DNA of 64,000 bases, taken from assembly GCF_018614775.1 (NCBI RefSeq), contig NZ_JAGGOF010000011.1, positions 5,072 to 69,071 on the forward strand, written 5' to 3'. Shown here in pieces: positions 59,991-64,000 of the stretch (position 1 is its first letter; each line of letters starts with the position of its first letter). This stretch comes from Pseudomonas fluorescens. GTDB taxonomy: Bacteria > Pseudomonadota > Gammaproteobacteria > Pseudomonadales > Pseudomonadaceae. The position numbers and the translations under genes are program-made. The notes beneath the pieces were generated by a model. It had not been told where the DNA came from. It worked only from the letters and a program-made list of their open reading frames with translations, and did not search any database.

Positions 59991-60241
59991 GCGACCGGTT
60001 GGACCAGTCGATAGACCGCCTCGACCACGTCGTTGACGGTGCGCACCGACTTGAATTCCTCGGCGGCGATTTTCTTGCCGGTCTGGCGCTTGATGTGATC
60101 GATCAGGTCGACCGCGTCGATGCTGTCGATTTCCAGGTCCTGATACAGGTTCGATTCCAGCGTCACACGCTCGGGGTCCAGCTCGAAAAGCTCGACCAGA
60201 GCATCGCGCAGGGTGTTGAAAATATCGTCACGAGTTTGCAT
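59987..60241 (-). CDS. Acyl carrier protein 2 of the APE operon
   Basis: 84 residues. Four-helix ACP with the phosphopantetheine Ser in DLEIDSIDAVDL. Acidic. Gap of 9 bases from the first ACP gene. Two ACPs are typical of APE clusters (ApeE/ApeF). Confidence 0.92.
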   Translation of the reverse strand: MQTRDDIFNTLRDALVELFELDPERVTLESNLYQDLEIDSIDAVDLIDHIKRQTGKKIAAEEFKSVRTVNDVVEAVYRLVQPVA

Positions 60242-60250
60242 GGTCCGGTC

Positions 60251-60508
60251 TCAGGGGCGTTTTGCAGTGACGAAGGCCGCAAGGCTTGCCACATTGCTGA
60301 AATGGTTACGGGTGTCCTTGGCGTCGGCGTCGATCTTGATGCCGTACTGTTTCTGGATCGCCAGGCCAAGCTCCAGGGCATCCACCGAGTCCAGGCCCAG
60401 GCCTTCGCCGAACAGGGTCTGGTGGTCGCCGATGTCGTCGATGCCGATGTCTTCCAGGCCGAGGGCGTCGATGATCAGCTGTTTGATGTCACGGTGCAGA
60501 TCGCTCAT
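60251..60508 (-). CDS. Acyl carrier protein 1 of the APE operon
   Basis: 85 residues beginning MSDLHRDI. Phosphopantetheine Ser in GLGLDSVDALEL. The ATG lies 20 bases inside the acyltransferase gene; a 28-codon upstream extension has no ACP features and is rejected. Confidence 0.92.
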   Translation of the reverse strand: MSDLHRDIKQLIIDALGLEDIGIDDIGDHQTLFGEGLGLDSVDALELGLAIQKQYGIKIDADAKDTRNHFSNVASLAAFVTAKRP

Positions 60509-61298
60509 CTTCGGCGAGCTCCTTGATGAAATAGTGATGCAGAAAATCGTTGAGCCTTCGCGAAGCCTGGGGCGGCGGGCCGAGCGCGGCAAACGCCTGT
60601 GGGTCTATATCGGCCCCAACCTGAAAACTGAAGTGCACGCGGCGCTCGGGAATGCGATACCAGGGTTCGGCCTTGGTCAGGGTGGTGGGGCTGACCTTGA
60701 TGGTCACGGGCGTGAGGATTTTCGCACCCCGCAGCGCAATGGCGGCCGCGCCCCGATGAAACGCCGGCGCCTGGCCTGGCTGGGTGCGCGTGCCTTCGGG
60801 AAAGACGATCAGGGTCTGGCCTGCCTGCAGGGCATCGCTGGCGGCATCGAGCATGTCCATGCTGCCGTCATTGCTGATGTATTGGGTCGAGCGCAATGGG
60901 CCCCGGGTGAAAGGGTTGTCCCACAGGCTTTGCTTGACCACGCAGTTGGTGTCGCGCACCAGCCCGATCAGGAACACCACGTCGATCAGCGACGGGTGGT
61001 TGGCGATGATCATCTGCCCGGGCCGGCCGAGTCTTTCGGCGCCGTCGATCTGGTAGGTGAGCACGCCGGTGCGGGCCATGAAACGGATAAAGAACCAGAA
61101 CAGCCGCCCCACCGTGCGACGGGCCCTTTGCCGATGGGCCTGGGCATCGCCGGGCAGGCAGGCCAGCAAGGGGAATACCAGCACACGCAGGCACAGCCCG
61201 CCCAGCCCGAACAGGGCGAAGCTGGCGGCGGTCGCGAGCAGGCGCCAGTAATAGGCGTCGCGTGGTTTACCGGTCACCGGTTGCGTTGCCAGGTCCAT
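60489..61298 (-). CDS. 1-acyl-glycerol-3-phosphate acyltransferase-like enzyme of the APE operon
   Basis: 269 residues. N-terminal membrane helices, then HX4D (NHPSLIDVVFL) and FPEGTR of the PlsC family. Probably acylates a glycerol-type anchor for the polyene. ATG 61298 has GGAAG upstream and overlaps the preceding gene by 25 bases. A much longer open frame upstream is a shadow of that gene. Confidence 0.88.
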   Translation of the reverse strand: MDLATQPVTGKPRDAYYWRLLATAASFALFGLGGLCLRVLVFPLLACLPGDAQAHRQRARRTVGRLFWFFIRFMARTGVLTYQIDGAERLGRPGQMIIANHPSLIDVVFLIGLVRDTNCVVKQSLWDNPFTRGPLRSTQYISNDGSMDMLDAASDALQAGQTLIVFPEGTRTQPGQAPAFHRGAAAIALRGAKILTPVTIKVSPTTLTKAEPWYRIPERRVHFSFQVGADIDPQAFAALGPPPQASRRLNDFLHHYFIKELAEDERSAP

Positions 61299-61993
61299 AG
61301 ACGGTTCTTCCAGGCATGTTGGCAAGTGGTTTGGTTGTTCAGCAGGGTACGTAACAGATCCAGGGCATGGGGCCAGTCGCTGCCCGGCGGTTGGCCGGTC
61401 GGTGCGCACAGGTCCAGTTGCCAGTCGTCGCCCGGGGTCAGCAGCAGGGCCAGTGCGTAGGGAAACGGCACATCGTCGACCCACGGCGCATAGACCTGCG
61501 GCGGCTGTTCTTCGGTGATCACCAGCAGCACCGCCGGCGCCCCTTCGTTCAGCAGTGCGGCGGCTTCCAGCACGCCGTGTTCCAGCCCGTCGCCGGTGGC
61601 GGCCAGGGCGGTCATTTCGCTGGTTTCGCCGCGCATGATCGACCACAGCCCGATCACGGCGTTGTGCACCGACAGGCTGAACTGGGTCGGCGACAACGGC
61701 TGGTCGGCCGCCAGGTCCTTGAGGATCTCGAACGTGCGTGGGGTTTCGCCGTGACGGGAAATAAAGACCAACGGCAGGTCCGGCCGATCCTCGGCCAGCG
61801 GCCAACCGACACTGAAAGCCATCCGCGCCAGGCGGCTGAGGCGCCGGCGCTGCATGGCGGGCAGGAACGATACATCCGGGGCGGCATCGCTGGCGGCCAG
61901 CACGACCGGCTGTCGGCTCCATGCCTGCCAATCGTCCACGCTTTCGAGCCCAGGGGCCCATGCGCGCCATTGGGCGATGTTGAAGTTGATCAA
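61274..61993 (-). CDS. Ketosynthase-like chain-length factor protein (ApeC type)
   Basis: 239 residues. Beta-ketoacyl-synthase N-terminal-like fold without the Cys-His-His triad (SVHNAVIGLWSI and ALAATGDGLEHGVLEAAALL replace the active site). Such proteins pair with a true KS and set chain length. A TTG at 61993 is chosen: GGAG stands seven bases upstream, and the product MINFNIAQWRAWAPG has the family start. A TTG at 62053 is the longer alternative. First gene of the operon. Confidence 0.82.
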   Translation of the reverse strand: MINFNIAQWRAWAPGLESVDDWQAWSRQPVVLAASDAAPDVSFLPAMQRRRLSRLARMAFSVGWPLAEDRPDLPLVFISRHGETPRTFEILKDLAADQPLSPTQFSLSVHNAVIGLWSIMRGETSEMTALAATGDGLEHGVLEAAALLNEGAPAVLLVITEEQPPQVYAPWVDDVPFPYALALLLTPGDDWQLDLCAPTGQPPGSDWPHALDLLRTLLNNQTTCQHAWKNRLWTWQRNR

Positions 61994-62085
61994 AAATTCA
62001 CTCCACCCCTGCGGGCTTTTATTGTCACGGTCAGCGATGTGAACCGCGTTCAACCCTGCATGGTCTTGCGACCCAAGTGGCGCGC

Positions 62086-62114
62086 ATTATCCCGGTGCGG
62101 TTGGCTTGTAGCAA
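62086..62114 (-). promoter_or_regulatory. Probable sigma-70 promoter of the APE operon
   Basis: On the reverse strand, TTGCTA (62114-62109) and GATAAT (62091-62086) are 17 bases apart, about 90 bases upstream of the first APE start codon. Confidence 0.55.
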
Positions 62115-62122
62115 ATGCTGGT

Positions 62123-62145
62123 TACATTTTGCTCAGCAAAATGTA
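62123..62145. promoter_or_regulatory. Perfect palindrome upstream of the APE promoter (operator candidate)
   Basis: TACATTTTGCT, one central C, then AGCAAAATGTA: 11 exact pairs. It lies 9 bases upstream of the APE -35, centred near -55 to the likely start, where an activator could sit. It is also about 205 bases before the ParA gene. The gap 61994-62350 holds no gene. Confidence 0.6.
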
Positions 62146-62274
62146 CGGGTTGGTCCACCAAATGTGAGGCACCACCCATTGTCGCGATCAGAGCGAACCT
62201 GTCTGTCGGTGCTTTCCGTCATTTTCCGGGCGTATTGACGTCGCGTTGTTGGAAAAAGCCACTGATGCTGTAGT

Positions 62275-62290
62275 CCTTCTACGTAGAAGG
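62275..62290. repeat. Palindrome before the ParA gene
   Basis: CCTTCTAC/GTAGAAGG is a perfect 16-base palindrome. Partly matched outer arms (CACTGATGCT ... AGCAGTG) could give a longer hairpin at 62261-62305. It lies about 60 bases before the ParA start, so it is a possible autoregulatory site. Confidence 0.5.
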
Positions 62291-62350
62291 TAGCGAAGCA
62301 GTGTCGCGGCCTACTACACTCGGGAATCTTTGATACACGGAGGTCTTGTC

Positions 62351-63121
62351 ATGCGGCGTGTGGTGTTCAATCAGAAAGGGGGCGTGGGCAAGTCCAGCAT
62401 CGCCTGCAATCTGGCGGCGGTCAGCGCCAGCGAGGGCTATCGCACGCTGTTGGTGGACCTGGACGCCCAGGCCAACTCCACTCAATACCTGACCGGCCTG
62501 ACGGGCGACGACATACCGATGGGCATCGCCGATTTCTTCAAGCAGACCTTGTCGTCCGGGCCGTTCTCGAAAAAGAACAAGGTGGATATCTACGAGACCC
62601 CCTTCGAGAACCTGCACGTCATCACTGCCACCTCGGAGCTTACGGATCTGCAGCCCAAGCTTGAGGCGAAACACAAGATCAATAAGCTGCGCAAATTGCT
62701 CGAAGAGTTGGAAGAGGATTACGACCGTATTTACCTGGACACGCCGCCAGCCCTGAATTTCTACGCGGTTTCGGCGTTGATCGCGGCTGATCGGGTGTTG
62801 ATTCCTTTCGACTGCGACAGCTTTTCCCGTCAGGCACTGTATGGCCTGCTGGCGGAGATCGAGGAGCTCAAGGAGGACCACAACGAAGGCCTGGAAGTCG
62901 AAGGTATCGTGGTCAACCAGTTCCAGGCCCGCGCCAGCCTGCCGCAGCAGATTCTCGACGAGCTGATTGCCGAGGGCCTGCCGGTACTGCCGGTGTACCT
63001 GAGCAGCTCGGTGCGCATGCGCGAATCCCACCAGGCCAGCCTGCCGCTGATCCACCTGGACCCACGGCACAAGCTGACCCAGCAGTTCGTGGAGTTGCAT
63101 GGGATGCTCGAAGGCGCTTGA
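62351..63121 (+). CDS. Chromosomal orphan ParA-family ATPase
   Basis: 256 residues. Deviant Walker [11 protein letters not shown] near residue 8, DLDAQANST (A'), and YLDTPPAL (Walker B). GGAGG precedes ATG 62351. There is no parB or parS-like site beside it, and the true chromosomal parAB pair is expected elsewhere. Orphan ParA proteins position cellular machines such as chemotaxis arrays, flagella or storage granules; the cargo here is unknown. A similar gene is in this neighbourhood in P. aeruginosa as I recall. Confidence 0.85.
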   Translation: MRRVVFNQKGGVGKSSIACNLAAVSASEGYRTLLVDLDAQANSTQYLTGLTGDDIPMGIADFFKQTLSSGPFSKKNKVDIYETPFENLHVITATSELTDLQPKLEAKHKINKLRKLLEELEEDYDRIYLDTPPALNFYAVSALIAADRVLIPFDCDSFSRQALYGLLAEIEELKEDHNEGLEVEGIVVNQFQARASLPQQILDELIAEGLPVLPVYLSSSVRMRESHQASLPLIHLDPRHKLTQQFVELHGMLEGA

Positions 63122-63144
63122 TTGCCGGTCCACACAAAGCCAAG

Positions 63145-63234
63145 TGTGGGAGCAAGCCTGCTCGCGATGACGGCGGCACATCCAACATAAAGGTTGTTTG
63201 TCAGTCCGCTATCGCGAGCAGGCTCGCTCCCACA
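63145..63234. repeat. Inverted REP pair between parA-like gene and trxC
   Basis: TGTGGGAGCAAGCCTG and CTCGCGAT at 63145-63169, with the inverted copy ATCGCGAGCAGGCTCG and CTCCCACA ending at 63234. Lies between convergent genes. Confidence 0.8.
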
Positions 63235-63243
63235 TTGGAGTGG

Positions 63244-63666
63244 TCAAACCCCCTGGCTACGCAACCAGCCCATCAACTGCACCAAAGGCAGCGCCCCGCT
63301 CTGACGCGCAACCTCCCGCCCCTCCTTGAACAGGATCAGGCTGGGAATCGAGCGAATCCCCAATTGTGCTGACAGCTGCTGATTAGCCTCGCTGTCGAGC
63401 TTGGCGAGCCGGCATTTGCCCGTCAGTTGCGCAGCGGCCTGTTCGAACACCGGTGCAAAAGACTTGCACGGCCCGCACCAGTCGGCCCACACATCCACCA
63501 ACAACGGCAGATCGCCTTTGATCTGGCTGGTGTAGTCGCCTTGCTTGAGTTCGAACGGCTTGCCCAGCAGCACCGGGGCCTTGCAGCGGCCGCACTTGGG
63601 CTGGTCGCCGAGGCGTTCGGCGGGTATGCGGTTGAGCCCGTTGCAGTGGGGGCAGGGGATCAGCAT
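63244..63666 (-). CDS. trxC: Thioredoxin 2 (zinc-type)
   Basis: 140 residues. An N-terminal zinc ribbon with CPHC and CGRC (about residues 5-29) precedes a thioredoxin fold with active site WCGPC near residue 63 and the cis-Pro SIPSLILF. Reduces disulfides in the cytoplasm; often part of the oxidative-stress response. Complete and of normal length. Confidence 0.95.
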   Translation of the reverse strand: MLIPCPHCNGLNRIPAERLGDQPKCGRCKAPVLLGKPFELKQGDYTSQIKGDLPLLVDVWADWCGPCKSFAPVFEQAAAQLTGKCRLAKLDSEANQQLSAQLGIRSIPSLILFKEGREVARQSGALPLVQLMGWLRSQGV

Positions 63667-63732
63667 TGAATCGGTCTCCAGGCAAAATCATCGGCACAGG
63701 TCGAACACTATATCGAAAACACTGCAAAAACC

Positions 63733-63821
63733 TGTGGGAGCGAGCCTGCTCGCGATTGCGGTCTACCGGTCAATGTTGCATCGACTGTCAGACTGCTATC
63801 GCGAGCAGGCTCGCTCCCACA
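63733..63821. repeat. Inverted REP pair upstream of trxC
   Basis: TGTGGGAGCGAGCCTG and CTCGCGAT, a spacer, then ATCGCGAGCAGGCTCG and CTCCCACA. Near-perfect stem. It separates trxC from the next gene. Confidence 0.8.
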
Positions 63822-63841
63822 GGGGGTTTGGCGTTGCGGCT

Positions 63842-64000
63842 TTATTTAGCGTTCGTCAGCGTGTTGTAGCTGGTCATCAGGTTGCGATAGTCCGGGATGT
63901 GGTTGGAGAACAATGTCGCCAGACCTTCCACGTCGTTGCGCCAGTCGCGGTGCAGTTCACAGGCCAGGCCGAACCAGGTCATCAACTGGGCGCCCGAGGA
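63842..64000 (-). CDS. C-terminal end of an unidentified protein (cut by window edge)
   Basis: The last 52 residues of a reverse-strand gene: begins SSGAQLMTWFGLACEL and ends NTLTNAK before a TAA stop. Soluble and helical, with codon use typical of its neighbours, so likely a real gene. I do not recognise the family. The start lies beyond the window. Confidence 0.6.
   Translation of the reverse strand, partial: SSGAQLMTWFGLACELHRDWRNDVEGLATLFSNHIPDYRNLMTSYNTLTNAK

Noticed and set aside
60489..61970. A 493-codon frame that would extend the PlsC-like acyltransferase by 224 residues
   Set aside because: The added part is a frame-shifted reading of the upstream chain-length-factor gene and is Arg/Pro/Gly-rich nonsense. 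The ATG at 61298 has a ribosome site and gives a normal family length.

Overview
The window is a stretch of chromosome from a Pseudomonas of the P. fluorescens complex. Three things support this. The left part follows a gene order that I recall from P. aeruginosa (rpmE, nuclease, malic enzyme, ponA, pilMNOPQ, aroKB, damX-like, gltBD, hemE). The DNA is GC-rich with typical Pseudomonas codon use. The intergenic spaces carry many REP sequences of the GTGGGAGCGAGCCTG / CTCGCGAT type. No rRNA, tRNA, CRISPR array, prophage or transposase gene was found.

Layout. (1) 1-21200, core genome: ribosomal protein L31, a secreted nuclease, malic enzyme, PBP1A (reverse strand), the type IV pilus alignment and secretin operon pilMNOPQ, shikimate genes aroK and aroB, a SPOR/ATPase cell-division protein, glutamate synthase gltBD and hemE. 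(2) 21490-32931, a secretion block: a chitin-type lytic polysaccharide monooxygenase (LPMO), a cytochrome b561-like membrane protein and a type II secretion operon gspC-M, all on the forward strand. (3) 33050-36250: a divergent MFS exporter / LysR pair and two small paralogous DUF6124-like genes. (4) 36611-38911, an AT-rich acquired-looking island: an XRE regulator with a degenerate S24 domain, a YhhQ/VUT-type queuosine-precursor transporter with an extra N-terminal domain, and an E. coli-type QueC. (5) 39247-43032: one 1261-residue DUF6543 (dermonecrotic-toxin-like) protein with no evident immunity partner. (6) 43157-43459: a tandem REP array. (7) 43482-61993: a complete aryl polyene (APE) pigment operon of 21 tightly overlapping genes on the reverse strand. 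(8) 62351-64000, core again: an orphan ParA, trxC and the end of an unidentified gene.

How the genes work together. The APE operon holds everything expected for a polyene: two ACPs, an ammonia-lyase and an AMP-ligase for the aromatic starter, ketosynthases, a chain-length-factor-like protein, ketoreductase, dehydratases, thioesterase, methyltransferase and acyltransferases. It also has export and localisation parts (MMPL pump, LolA-like carrier, DUF3261 lipoprotein). Its promoter (TTGCTA-17-GATAAT) has a perfect 11-1-11 palindrome just upstream of the -35. The T2SS next to the LPMO suggests that the LPMO is one of its substrates.

Start codons were chosen from ribosome-binding sites, stop/start overlaps and family lengths, and often differ from the longest open frame. 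Comparisons with named families and with other genomes are from memory; no database search was run.
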